Position numbers and translations under genes: made by a program. A stretch of 64,000 nucleotides of DNA. It comes from JAFMDF01 sp965222705. Its GTDB lineage: Bacteria > Bacteroidota > Bacteroidia > Chitinophagales > Saprospiraceae. Shown here piece by piece: positions 26,569 to 37,600 of this stretch (the first letter of the stretch is position 1; every line of letters starts with the position of its first letter). The stretch covers positions 159,449-223,448 of the forward strand of contig CBDCUO010000036.1 of NCBI GenBank assembly GCA_965222705.1, written 5' to 3'. Under the pieces are notes generated by a model, which was not told the DNA's origin, searched no databases, and worked only from the letters and a program-made list of their open reading frames with translations.

Positions 26569-28020
26569 ATGTTATATCCTCAAATTTTTTCAGAATTCAC
26601 TAAAAATTTTGTAGTCAATTATCATAGAAGTCATCGAGGAATCGGCATTGAGTGTGAAATCCCTGTGGTAACTAGTTTAGGAGAAGCCATTCCACTTTCT
26701 ATAATCCAAAAAATGTATAAATTTTTAGAAAAGAGAGGGTTTCAGCTTAAAAAAGAATCGGCTTCTACTCAAACCGTTGCGGCTACAAAAGTAAATATAG
26801 AAAGTGCTATCCATTTTGATTTCCCCATTGACACAATTACCACAGATGCGGGTATAGGAATTTTGGAAATTGCCTTAGCTCCTCAACTTAATCTACATGA
26901 AGTACAATCCCAACTTAACAAAATATTGATAATTCTAATTGAATATTTTGATACACAAAATTGCCAAATGTTGGGCTATGGGATTCAGCCACTCACTCCT
27001 CCATCTCGGAAATTATTGATGCCAAAGGAACGCTATCTATTTTATGAACAACTTTCAGGTAATCAGACTATTCCAAAATCCCGAGGCGCAGATGCTCATT
27101 TATTGACCATAACCGCTTCTAATCAATGCCATATTGATATTAGTCAACAAGAGGCTATTCCTGCCATTAATGTTTTAAATGCCTTATCAGGGCTACAAAT
27201 TGCCTTGCATGCAAATTCACCTATTTGGCAAGGAGCAATCGACCCTACTTTTAAAGCTAATCGAGAAATTTTTTGGGATTTGTGCTACCCAGAGAGACTC
27301 AATCAAATAGGAATCCCGCCAAAATTTAAATCCATTGAAGACTATATTCAATACCTACTACAATTCAAGCCCATGTTGGTTAAAAGAGGAAAACAACTCC
27401 TGAAAGTACTAGGCAAAACCACTTTTAAAAAATTTTTACTAGATGGTACGCCATCAATTGGCAAAACTTTAAATGGCAAGTCGGTTGTTATTCATCCAAG
27501 CGTAAAGGATATTCACGCTCTAAATTCTTTCTGTTATTTTAACGCCCGATTAGTTCCTAAACATGGCACTATTGAAAGTCGTATGTGTTGTCAACAACCT
27601 CCAAAAGAAACCCTAACTTCAGCTGCTTTAACCTTAGGAATACTGGAAAATTTGGAGGCTGCCAATCAACTAATGGATAAATTGCCTTGGAAAACATGGC
27701 AATTACTGCGAAAAGCTACTGCTCGAACTTCCTTTGAAACACTTATTGGTAAAAAAAGTATTTTGTCAGCATTAATCAGAATTATACACATTGCCAAAAA
27801 AGGTCTTCAAAAGAGAAAGTTAGGAGAAGAAATATTTCTAGCCCCTTTGATTAAGCGACTAAAACATCAGCAAAGCCCAGCAGATATGGCTATTACTATT
27901 TTTAAAAAGCAAGGATTACCAGCTTTACTACAGCATTACAGCTTCAAGAAGGAAGATTTTGTAACATCTAAAGCACATACGCTTGAAAGTCAATTTTTGT
28001 ACGAAGGACTTGAAGAATAG
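26569..28020 (+). CDS. GCS2-family glutamate-cysteine ligase-like enzyme
   Basis: The 483-residue protein begins with the family strand GIGIECEI at residues 24-31, with the metal-binding acidic pair E28 and E30. Further family features are the DAGIGILEIALAP segment near residue 103, the HIDISQQEAIPAINVLNAL segment near 205, and LHANSPIW near 218, as seen in plant-type and EgtA-like glutamate-cysteine ligases. The family joins an amino acid to glutamate through gamma-glutamyl phosphate. A role in low-molecular-weight thiol synthesis is possible, but no gshB-like gene is next to it. It has no CBS domains, unlike the GCS2 protein at the left edge. Confidence 0.78.
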   Translation: MLYPQIFSEFTKNFVVNYHRSHRGIGIECEIPVVTSLGEAIPLSIIQKMYKFLEKRGFQLKKESASTQTVAATKVNIESAIHFDFPIDTITTDAGIGILEIALAPQLNLHEVQSQLNKILIILIEYFDTQNCQMLGYGIQPLTPPSRKLLMPKERYLFYEQLSGNQTIPKSRGADAHLLTITASNQCHIDISQQEAIPAINVLNALSGLQIALHANSPIWQGAIDPTFKANREIFWDLCYPERLNQIGIPPKFKSIEDYIQYLLQFKPMLVKRGKQLLKVLGKTTFKKFLLDGTPSIGKTLNGKSVVIHPSVKDIHALNSFCYFNARLVPKHGTIESRMCCQQPPKETLTSAALTLGILENLEAANQLMDKLPWKTWQLLRKATARTSFETLIGKKSILSALIRIIHIAKKGLQKRKLGEEIFLAPLIKRLKHQQSPADMAITIFKKQGLPALLQHYSFKKEDFVTSKAHTLESQFLYEGLEE

Positions 28021-28049
28021 CTAAGTCAAAAATTTATAAAAATAAAAAA

Positions 28050-28334
28050 ATGTCAACCACTCAATATAGCGATAAATCAATAACCGAAGGCTACGTAGCG
28101 GGAATAGCATCCTTGATAGTTTCTATATTGTGGATGTTTTATGCCCCTTTTCATCCAATGATAATTTTTGTTCCTTTCCTGATAGGTCTTTTTTGTCTGT
28201 CGCTTTCTACACTTTGGGTACTATCAAAAGAAAAGTCGATAAAGGAATGGTTCTCTAACCAACCCTTTCGCTACCTTATAGTAGGGTTTATAGAAGTAGC
28301 TTTGATTATTGGATTCTTCTTAATTTGTTCCTGA
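28050..28334 (+). CDS. Small membrane protein
   Basis: The 94-residue protein has three predicted membrane helices, at about residues 15-33, 35-57 and 73-93, with a short charged loop (SKEKSIKEWFSNQPF) between the second and third. There is no recognisable motif. It lies 29 bp after the ligase gene and probably shares its transcript. Confidence 0.6.
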   Translation: MSTTQYSDKSITEGYVAGIASLIVSILWMFYAPFHPMIIFVPFLIGLFCLSLSTLWVLSKEKSIKEWFSNQPFRYLIVGFIEVALIIGFFLICS

Positions 28335-28620
28335 GATAAAATTGGAGGCCTATTTGATAAAGGATTTAAGGGTTAATTGCAAATTTGTTTTTACCTTACA
28401 CAAGAATATTCTCGTAGTCAAGAGATACCAATGACTAAATACTCTCCACACAAACAGGTTATATCACATCCTTAGTAATTTTTCTTCTTTTTTAATTTTC
28501 AACATACCTTTGAGTTGGCTAAACATCCGAATGAGTAATTTAAAATCATCATTTATGACTAGAACAATTCCTGTAAAACTGAGGAAATCTATCAAGATAA
28601 TTTAAGTTTTATTCTATGTT

Positions 28621-29360
28621 TTACCTTTTGGTCGCTATATTGATGGAGACCCTACGTCGAATATGGGCTAATCTTTTACCCGTTTTGGGTTCAATAGCCG
28701 CTAATACACTACAAGAACCATGTTTAGTGTATTTATAGCTTTGTTTGGCTACCTGACAAGGAGACATATCAAGTCCTTTAACTTCATCTCCAATGAGGAA
28801 ACAAGGGCGTTCATCAAAGCAAACTACTGGTTTTAAAGGAGTATAGGGCAGTAAATACAAGCGAAGAATCATTTCCATTCTTGCTAAGAATCTTGCTGTA
28901 ATTACTCGGATGCACCAGTATCTTTTTCGATGAGGCTGAAGTTTATTTTTTTTTAAATACGACCTACATCGGTATGAGAAATTTTCTCGACTAGTTCAAG
29001 TTCTACTAAGTGGTCTGCTAGTAGTCGTAAAGACCACCTTTGATGACCAGCAGGTGGACTAGTACAAGCTAAAGCAGTTACTTTTCCTCTATCTGCCGCA
29101 CTAATACTAGGTGGACGACCTGAACGTGGTTTATCTTTTAAAAATGCTAATCCTTCTGCATTATAGCGCTTTGACCATTCTATAACAGTTGGGTAGCTAA
29201 TCTCTACTAGTTGGGATACTGCTTTAAAGGTCATGCCTAAATGAAGTTTTTTGAGTCCAAGTACTCGTTTGTGTACTCGGGCATTTAGGTCGCCTTTTGC
29301 CAGCATTTCATTTACTTTTTGTAAATCTGTATCCGTCAATGTGAGGTGTTGCTTTTTCAT
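28621..29360 (-). pseudogene. IS630-family transposase, frameshifted and truncated
   Basis: The N-terminal frame (29360 down to 28953) is a helix-turn-helix region of IS630 type: LGLKKLHLGMTFKAVSQ, then SYPTVIEWSKRYN and KPRSGRPPSIS, ending HTDVGRI and a stop. A -1 shift at that point, next to a run of nine A, restores LKKNKLQPHRKRYW and leads into the second frame, which holds the first catalytic aspartate region VVCFDE. The frame ends at 28621 after EPKTGKRLAHIRRR, so the other two catalytic residues are absent. The element is dead and its outer limits could not be found. Confidence 0.82.
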
Positions 29361-29495
29361 ATGTCTTCTCTTTTCAAGACAAAGTTAAGTATATTAGAAA
29401 ACTTTTGTTACGATGTAATTAGCCTCAAGCCAAAAATCATTCCCAACGTCTTCTAAAAGATACTCTTATATGCTGCTGATGCTTACATTTGTAGT

Positions 29496-31967
29496 ATGAA
29501 AACGAAGCTATTCCTCTTAGTTTGTTATTTATCACTGATGGCTACCACGACAATCGCCCAATTGGTGGAATTAGAATTCCGTTTATACGATGGGGAAACT
29601 AAGCAACCCATATCCAATACCCATGTGTTTTTGGTCAATACTACCTATGGTACGACCTCGAACGAAGCTGGAAGTGTTCAATTGAAGATTCCGCAAGGTA
29701 TTCGGGAAGACTTACTAATCACACACATTAATTATGACACCAAAATATTGGAATATTCGAAATACAACCAGTTGCAATTGGAAGATACGCTATTCCTCAT
29801 TCCTAACCAACTGGATATTTCCGAGGTAGTGGTGACCTCTAAACGGAGTAATAAATGGAAAAAGCGCTTTAAAGCATTCAAAAGGGCTTTTTTAGGAACG
29901 GATAAAGTGGCTGCTAAATGCACGATATTGAATCCCGAAGTACTTCGATTTAAGGAAATCGCAGGACAGTTGAAAGTAGAAGCAGTAGATTTAATTCGGA
30001 TTGATAATCCTTATCTGGGCTATGAAGTTCATTATTTACTTAGTCAATTAACCATTGAAGCGGACGGGTCTATCGAATATCTTGGCAAAGCTAGTTTTAC
30101 AGATACTAGCAAAGGCGCAATGCAAAAACAAATTCTCAAGAATAGGGAAAAGGCTTATTTGCAAAGCCCTAAGCACTTTTTTAAAAGCCTGATTGACAAC
30201 CGCTTAAAGGAGGACGGTTACAAAGTTCAAATTGCGGTATTGAAAAATGACCAATTCGAGACCCTTAAGACCCCAACGCGAGAAGAATTATTGAAAAAAT
30301 CTTCGACAGGAAACTATCAGTTGCATTTCCCTGCATTTTTAAAAGTTGTTAATAAAAATTTTAAAACGGTTAATTATGAAAAAGCGGGGGTGCGTCTTGG
30401 CGGCCTGGAAAGCCGACGATTTGGTAGCAGCCAAAGTACTGAAAGTGCCCAATTTGACTATGCAATTTCTTATTTATACAAAATTGCTCCTTTCCTAGTG
30501 TTAAATGAATTTGGCAATGTGCTGAACACTAAAAAAGTAAAAGAATATGGCTATTGGGCAACACAACGAGTAGCACAACAGCTACCTTTTGATTATGGAA
30601 ATGATTATGAGGCCGTATCAAAAAAAATAACTCCAATTGATTTGCCAGTTGCTAACCAAAAACCAGCCATTCAATTGACAAACCAACAAAAACAGGACCT
30701 ACTCAGCTCTTTAATTTATGAAAATGACCAAAGAATCAAAACCCAAACGTTGGCAATGATTGAAAGCAATTGGAGAAAGGACTTTATTCCTCCTTTGGTA
30801 GAAATTTTAAGGCTGAGTACCGACCAATGGCTGATTCAGAAAATTAACAGACTTTTACAAACTAAAACGGCTGAAACAGAGATAAAAGACTTTTATGGCT
30901 GGCTCCAATGGCTATGGAAACAGGAGGTAATTTATGAGGATTATTTTAGCGATTTTAAAGGAGAGTTATACCAGCATATTGATCCAAAATTTAAAAATTA
31001 TTTTAACAACCAGCAGGAATCTGCAAAAATCCGACTGGATGAAATCATCTGGGGGGGCGTGAAGCAAGATGGTATTCCTCCCTTGCGACATCCCCAAATG
31101 ATCGCAGCTAAAGAGGCAACTTATCTAGCCAATAAAAACTTCGTTTTTGGGCTATATATCAATGGAGAAGCTCGTGCCTATCCTAAGCGAATCCTCGCTT
31201 GGCATGAATTTTTTGTAGATGCTTTTGACAAGGTGACCATCGCAGGGGTTTACTGCACTTTATGTGGTACCCTAATCGCCTATAATGCATCATACAAAGG
31301 GATCCAGCACGAACTCGGGACGAGCGGATTTTTATATCGCTCTAATAAGTTAATGTATGACCAGGCGACCCAATCGCTTTGGAGTACCATTCAAGGCAAA
31401 CCGGTACTCGGATTATTAGCAGATAAGAATATTGTATTGGAAAGCTATCCGGTCGTTACGACCACTTGGGGCGAATGGAAGACTTTACATCCAGATACAA
31501 AAGTACTTTCTTTAGCAACGGGTTATGATCGGGATTATGGCGAAGGGGTTGCTTATAGCGATTATTTTGCAACAGATGACTTGATGTTTCCAGTTCCCAA
31601 AACGGATAATCGTTTAAATAATAAAGAGGAAGTATTGATCGTGCGTACACCTGATTATCGCAAAACACCCCTTGCTATTTCTATTAAGTACTTGCGCAAA
31701 AAAGGCTGGTATCAGGGAAAAATTGGCGACACGCCCATTATTATAATTACCGAAAAAACAGGAGCCGCAAGAGCTTATCGTTCTGACGGGATTTATTTTG
31801 ATTCCTATAAAAAAGGGCAATTAATAGACCAACAAGGACGCGGCTGGACCGTTACAGAGGAGTACCTGCAATCTTCCGACAATCAACGGTTGGGGCGTTT
31901 GCCGGCACATACTATTTTTTGGTTTGCTTGGTTAAATAGTTATCCCAATACCCGCTTAATAAAATGA
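29496..31967 (+). CDS. Secreted protein: carboxypeptidase-like regulatory domain joined to DUF3179
   Basis: The 823-residue product has a signal peptide (residues 1-21, ending IAQ). Residues about 22-110 are a CarboxypepD_reg-like beta sandwich (GETKQPISNTHVFLVNTTYG...SNEAGSVQLKIP...LDISEVVV), normally found at the N-terminus of TonB-dependent receptors. A helical middle part follows. Residues about 515-823 are a DUF3179 domain with its hallmark VYCTLCGTLIAY (C587 and C590) and the TSGFLYRSNKLMYD motif. The two cysteines invite metal or heme binding, but the activity of DUF3179 is unknown. There is no T9SS tail. The usual neighbours of DUF3179 are absent. This combination is unusual. Confidence 0.82.
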   Translation: MKTKLFLLVCYLSLMATTTIAQLVELEFRLYDGETKQPISNTHVFLVNTTYGTTSNEAGSVQLKIPQGIREDLLITHINYDTKILEYSKYNQLQLEDTLFLIPNQLDISEVVVTSKRSNKWKKRFKAFKRAFLGTDKVAAKCTILNPEVLRFKEIAGQLKVEAVDLIRIDNPYLGYEVHYLLSQLTIEADGSIEYLGKASFTDTSKGAMQKQILKNREKAYLQSPKHFFKSLIDNRLKEDGYKVQIAVLKNDQFETLKTPTREELLKKSSTGNYQLHFPAFLKVVNKNFKTVNYEKAGVRLGGLESRRFGSSQSTESAQFDYAISYLYKIAPFLVLNEFGNVLNTKKVKEYGYWATQRVAQQLPFDYGNDYEAVSKKITPIDLPVANQKPAIQLTNQQKQDLLSSLIYENDQRIKTQTLAMIESNWRKDFIPPLVEILRLSTDQWLIQKINRLLQTKTAETEIKDFYGWLQWLWKQEVIYEDYFSDFKGELYQHIDPKFKNYFNNQQESAKIRLDEIIWGGVKQDGIPPLRHPQMIAAKEATYLANKNFVFGLYINGEARAYPKRILAWHEFFVDAFDKVTIAGVYCTLCGTLIAYNASYKGIQHELGTSGFLYRSNKLMYDQATQSLWSTIQGKPVLGLLADKNIVLESYPVVTTTWGEWKTLHPDTKVLSLATGYDRDYGEGVAYSDYFATDDLMFPVPKTDNRLNNKEEVLIVRTPDYRKTPLAISIKYLRKKGWYQGKIGDTPIIIITEKTGAARAYRSDGIYFDSYKKGQLIDQQGRGWTVTEEYLQSSDNQRLGRLPAHTIFWFAWLNSYPNTRLIK

Positions 31968-32051
31968 TAAATCGCCGCCAAATTCAATTTTGATTCTCCT
32001 TTTCTTTTATACCATAAACAACAATTGAGTAATTCGACCTCTGAGGCATGA

Positions 32052-32081
32052 TTAAAAAGGAAGACTTTTTTGCTACCTTTG
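32052..32081 (+). promoter_or_regulatory. Possible Bacteroidota promoter for the molybdopterin oxidoreductase gene
   Basis: TACCTTTG at 32074-32081 matches the -7 consensus TAnnTTTG exactly. Nineteen bases upstream is TTA (32052-32054), one mismatch from the -33 TTG. The start codon follows 70 bp later. Confidence 0.45.
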
Positions 32082-32151
32082 TAACAAGAGCCCACTAATA
32101 GAGCGTAATCATCTAATAGAAATGCCTTAGTCTATAAAAAAATCAAAAATC

Positions 32152-34440
32152 ATGACTGCCCACACTACCCATAAATCCGCCTGTATTCTTTGTTCTCTTA
32201 ATTGTGGAATAGAAATAGAAGTCAATCCTAAAACGAGAACATTTGTAAAAATAACAGGCGACAAAGATCACCCTTTATCACAAGGCTATATCTGCCAAAA
32301 GGCAACGCGATTAGATTATTATCAAAACCACAGCCAACGATTGACTACTCCGTTGAAAAAAAACAAAGACGGGACCTTTGAAAAAATTTCATGGGAAGTA
32401 GCAATTCAGGAAATAGCGGACAAATTGGTGCATATTCGAGATACGTATGGCGGCCAATCCATTGCTTATGCAGGCGGTGGCGGCCAAGGCAATCACTTAG
32501 GGGGTGTTTATGCTGCTGCTCTAAGAGCTGCCTGCAAAACGCCCTATATCTACTCTTCTCTGGCACAGGAGAAAACGGGCAATTTCTGGGTACACGGCAA
32601 ATTATTTGGCAAGCAAAATACGATGTATGTCGAGCCAGTTGATACGGCTCAATATGTGGTTATTATAGGCTCGAACCCTATCCAATCTCACGGGATAGCA
32701 AAGGCCAGGCGAGTCATTAATGAAATTTCTAGAAACCCCGATAAAACATTGGTGGTCATTGACCCAAGAAAGACAGAAACAGCTAAAAAAGCCAATCTGT
32801 TTTTACAAGTAAAGCCGGGCAAAGATGCTTGGTTGATGGCGGCTATGCTGGGGATTATTGTGCAGGAAGGCCTAGAGGATAGAACATTCCTGGCGCAGCA
32901 TACGCTCGGTTTTGAAGAAATTAGATCCTGTTTTTTTAAAATTCCAGTAGAGGAATATGCAGCAATTGCAGGGGTGCCGTTCGATTTGGTACAAAAAGTG
33001 GCAAGGGGTATTGCTGAAGCAGAAACGATGGCTTTGCGTTCAGACTTGGGTATTGAAATGAGCTATAATAGCACCCTAAATGCCTATCTGGCAAGGCTAC
33101 TTTTTTTGATAACTGGCCATTTTGGAAAACCGGGGACCAACCATTTAACCACTTGGTTTTTTCCACTTTTGGGGCATTCCCGCGATCCGGAAGAAGGAGG
33201 GCTGACAACGCAAGTGACTAAAATGAGGGGCATCGGCAAATTATTCCCCCCCAATATTCTACCGCTCGAAATAGATAATGACCATCCAAAAAGAATTCGA
33301 GGCCTCATTGTGGATAGTGCCAATCCAGTAGTTAGTTGGGCGGACACGCAAGCACAGAAAAAAGCCTATCAAAAACTGGACTTAATGGTAGTTATTGATG
33401 TAGCTATGACCGAAACTGCTCAGGAAGCACAATATGTTCTGCCGGCTTCTAGCCAGTACGAGAAATGGGAAGCTGCCTTTTTTTCAGAGAATTTTTTTCA
33501 ACTTAGAAAACCTGTTTTGGAACCCTTGGAAGGCACTCTTTCTGAACCCGAAATTTATACGCGCATTCTACAGGCCATGGGTGAATTGCCGGCAGACTTT
33601 GACGAACTGGCAGACGCAGCAAAAAGAGATCAGGAAGAACCCGGAAAGGGGCATTTCCAAAATGCGCTTATGAAAGCTTCCTTTGAAAACGGAAACCTAA
33701 AAAGATATGCACCAATTGTATTGAAGGAATCCCTTGGAAAAACCTTGCCAAACGATGCAGATGCAGCAGGACTGTTATGGATGACGGCTCAAATGTACGC
33801 CAGTAAATATCCAAACGCTATTCAAAGGGCTGGTTTTGAAAACAAAAATGGCGGGTTAGGAGCGGCTATTTTTGATAAAATTTTAAATAGCCCTTCTGGG
33901 GTGATTCTTAGCAAACACTCATACGAAGATCATTGGGATTTGATCAAGCACCCCGATAAAAAAGTGCATTTAGTCATTCCCGAATTGTTGAAATGGTTGG
34001 ATGCGCTGCCACAGGAATTGGAAAAAATTTCCCAGCTAGAAATAGCCTATCCTTTTAACCTCATTGCGGGAGAGCGAAGGACCTATAATGCCAATACCAT
34101 TATTAGAAATCCAGCATGGCGAAAAATGGATGCTGAAGGAATATTGAAAATAAATCCAGAGGATGCAACTGAATACCACATCGAAAATGGAGATGCTGTG
34201 AAATTGAGCAGTTCTACAGGAAGCATCGAGATATTGACCAAAATTACGGAGGAAGTCCCAAGAGGCGTTTTATCTATGCCTCACGGTCATGGCTTGACCT
34301 ATGAAGGGAGCGAAGACTATCAAGAAATAGGAGCGATGGTCAACATGCTGACCGCAACCGATTACTGCGACCCGTTGGCAAAAACGCCTTATCATAAAAA
34401 CGTGCGCGTCAAAATAGAAAAAGTGGCATTGCCAGCATGA
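32152..34440 (+). CDS. Cytoplasmic molybdopterin-dependent oxidoreductase with one 4Fe-4S site
   Basis: The 762-residue protein has an N-terminal 4Fe-4S motif with cysteines C11, C14, C18 and C48, then a molybdopterin oxidoreductase domain and a C-terminal molydopterin dinucleotide binding domain near residues 640-760 (INPEDATEYHIENGDAVKL, SMPHGHG). No twin-arginine signal is present, so it should work in the cytoplasm. Where formate dehydrogenases have a Cys or Sec ligand the sequence reads EKTGNFWVHGKLFG, without Cys, Ser or Sec. It belongs to the DMSO reductase superfamily, but the substrate is not identified. No electron-transfer partner or cofactor genes lie beside it. Confidence 0.85.
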   Translation: MTAHTTHKSACILCSLNCGIEIEVNPKTRTFVKITGDKDHPLSQGYICQKATRLDYYQNHSQRLTTPLKKNKDGTFEKISWEVAIQEIADKLVHIRDTYGGQSIAYAGGGGQGNHLGGVYAAALRAACKTPYIYSSLAQEKTGNFWVHGKLFGKQNTMYVEPVDTAQYVVIIGSNPIQSHGIAKARRVINEISRNPDKTLVVIDPRKTETAKKANLFLQVKPGKDAWLMAAMLGIIVQEGLEDRTFLAQHTLGFEEIRSCFFKIPVEEYAAIAGVPFDLVQKVARGIAEAETMALRSDLGIEMSYNSTLNAYLARLLFLITGHFGKPGTNHLTTWFFPLLGHSRDPEEGGLTTQVTKMRGIGKLFPPNILPLEIDNDHPKRIRGLIVDSANPVVSWADTQAQKKAYQKLDLMVVIDVAMTETAQEAQYVLPASSQYEKWEAAFFSENFFQLRKPVLEPLEGTLSEPEIYTRILQAMGELPADFDELADAAKRDQEEPGKGHFQNALMKASFENGNLKRYAPIVLKESLGKTLPNDADAAGLLWMTAQMYASKYPNAIQRAGFENKNGGLGAAIFDKILNSPSGVILSKHSYEDHWDLIKHPDKKVHLVIPELLKWLDALPQELEKISQLEIAYPFNLIAGERRTYNANTIIRNPAWRKMDAEGILKINPEDATEYHIENGDAVKLSSSTGSIEILTKITEEVPRGVLSMPHGHGLTYEGSEDYQEIGAMVNMLTATDYCDPLAKTPYHKNVRVKIEKVALPA

Positions 34441-34676
34441 ACCGATATACATTGTAAAAAACAGAAAAAGAGAAAACGGAAATAATAGCAGGAAATTTAA
34501 ACTGTTTAAGCCATTTTGTCATTAAAATAGAATAAAAATGGCATTGGTATAAATTATGTACTTTTCTATTAGATTAACCCTTCCTTATAAAGAACGTTAG
34601 TCCACATTTTTCAATGAAATCCATTTTATACATTAATTTTGGACTTACATTTCGAATTTTATATTAAAAATGACCC

Positions 34677-37600
34677 ATGTTTGAAATTATAAAGAAAATA
34701 TTTGGCACCAAATACGATCGGGATGAGGCACATTACATGCCCTATGTGGAGCAAACCAACGAGGAATTTGCCAAATTGAGCAACTTCAGCAATGACGAGT
34801 TGAGAAACAAAACGCTGGAATTTAGAGAACGCATCAAGGAACACTTGGCGGGAATAGACGAAGATATTCACTCCATAAAAGAACACGCAAAGACAGAGGA
34901 AAATCTGCACGAAAAAGAAAATCTTTTTAAAGAATTGGACGAGCTCAAGAAGGAGAGAGACAAGCATTTGGAGGACATCCTGCAAAACCTCCTACCCGAA
35001 GCTTTTGCGGTTGTAAAAGAAACGGCTCGCCGCTTTATGGAAAACAATACACTCAAGGTTAAGGCAACAGAGCACGATAGAAATTTGGCGGGAAACACCA
35101 AAAAAAACTATGTTTCTATACAGGGAAATGAAGCCATTTGGAAAAATAAGTGGATGGCGGCAGGTGGGGAGATTACCTGGAATATGGTACATTATGACGT
35201 GCAACTGATTGGTGGAATGGTACTGCATGATGGAAAAATTGCGGAAATGGCAACCGGAGAAGGTAAAACGCTCGTTGCTACTTTGCCTGCTTATTTAAAC
35301 GGTTTGGGGGGGCAAGGAGTCCATGTGATTACGGTTAATGATTACCTGGCACGTCGGGACTGCGAATGGGTTGGGCCAATCTTTGAATTTTTATTGATGA
35401 CTGTTGATTGCATTGATAAATACCGACCCCATTCCAATGAAAGGAAAGCCGCCTATAATTGTGATATCACCTATGGCACAAATAATGAATTTGGCTTTGA
35501 CTATTTGAGGGATAATATGGTGCGATCACAGGAAGAAATGGTACAGGGCAAGCATCACTTTTGTATGATTGATGAGGTGGATTCTGTATTAATTGATGAT
35601 GCCCGAACGCCACTGATTATTTCTGGCCCAGTACCTAAAGGACATGAAGATCAGGAGTACGAAGCCCTAAAGCCAAAGGTAGAACGACTTATCAATGCCC
35701 AGCGCAAATTGGCAACGGATTATTTGGCGCAAGCTCGTAAATTGTTTAGAGAAGGAGAGGAGGGCTATGAAGAAGGCGAAGCAGGCATGGCCTTATTGCG
35801 AGCGCACCGAGCGTTACCGAAATATCGCCCATTAATCAAATTTTTGAGTGAAGAAGGAGCAAAGGTGCTTTTGCAAAAGTCTGAGAACTTCTATATGCAG
35901 GAGCAATCCAAAAATATGCACTTGGTAGATGATCCGCTATTATTCACCATTGATGAAAAAAACAGAAATGTCGAACTAACGGATAAGGGTGTTGAATTTT
36001 TATCAAAAGGAGAATCCGACCCTGCTTTTTTTGTCATGCCAGACATTACCTTGGAAATGATGGAAATTGAGGATGATGAAGAACTGGAGCAAATGAAAAA
36101 AGAAGAAGCCAAGCAGAAATTATCCCAGGACTTTGCCGTAAAATCTCGCCGTTTACACGCAGTTAGCCAACTACTAAAAGCCTATACTTTGTTTGAAAGA
36201 GATGAAGAATATGTCGTATTGGACAATCAGGTGAAAATAGTGGACGAACAGACGGGGCGAATGATGGAAGGAAGAAGATATTCCGATGGTTTGCACCAGG
36301 CACTCGAAGCCAAAGAAAATGTAAAAATTGGAGACATTACCCAAACTTATGCGACTGTTACACTACAAAATTACTTTCGCATGTATCATAAACTGGCGGG
36401 GATGACCGGTACAGCAGAAACGGAAGCGAGCGAACTATGGGAAATTTATAAACTGGACGTAGTAGTCATTCCTACCAATAGACCCATTATTCGGGATGAT
36501 CGAGAGGATTTGGTATTCAAGACGGAACGGGAGAAATTTAATGCCGTTATTGAGGATATTGTTAAACTGACTCATCAAGGCCGCCCTATATTGGTCGGCA
36601 CTACCTCCGTTGATATTTCTGAAAAATTGAGCCGGATGCTACGCATTAAAGGCCTTGACCATAATGTTTTAAATGCTAAGCAACATCAGCGAGAGGCGGA
36701 TATTGTCGCAGAAGCTGGAAAGCCAGGAAAAGTAACTATTGCGACCAACATGGCAGGTCGAGGTACGGACATTAAGATTACGGATGAAGTGAAAAAAGCA
36801 GGCGGTTTAGCTATTATTGGTACAGAGCGACACGATTCTCGACGAGTAGACCGGCAGTTAAGGGGGCGATCTGGACGACAAGGCGATCCTGGTAGTTCTC
36901 AGTTCTATATTTCTTTGGAAGATAAGCTAATGCGGCTATTCCAATCAGAAAGAATAGCCAAACTAATGGACCGAATGGGGCATAAAGAAGGAGAGGTCAT
37001 TCAGCATTCTATGGTTTCTAAGTCTATTGAACGGGCGCAAAAGAAAGTAGAAGAAAACAACTTTGGCATTCGAAAACGACTGCTGGAATACGATGATGTT
37101 ATGAATATTCAACGGGAGGCAATTTATAAAAAACGGAGGAATGCCCTTTCGGGAGAACGTTTATCGGTTGATTTGAATAATATGTTTTTGTCTTTGACAG
37201 AAAACCTGGTCTTGGCACATAAGGAAAGTGGAAATTATGACACCTTCCGAAGAGATTCAGTTGGGATTATTGGCTTTGATCCCAAAATAGGCGCAGCGGG
37301 ATTTGAAGAAGAAGGCGCAGATGAAATGATACATACTTATCAGGAGCAATTTCTGAATTTTTATGAAAGAAAAAGCATGGCCATTTCAGACGTTTTAATG
37401 CCCGTTATTAAAGATGTATATGAAAATGAAGGACATCGCTTCAAAATGATTGCCATACCATTTACGGATGGTCGATCGAACCCACTCCCAATTGCGGCTA
37501 ACATCAAAGGTGCAGTTGACTCTAAGGGCAAATCCATAGTCGGAGATATAGAGAAAGCGGTCACCCTTGCTTTAATTGACGATAGCTGGAAGGAACACCT

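Noticed and set aside
29484..29491. TACATTTG as a promoter of the DUF3179 gene
   Set aside because: It lies 4 bases before the start codon and has no -33 box at the right distance.
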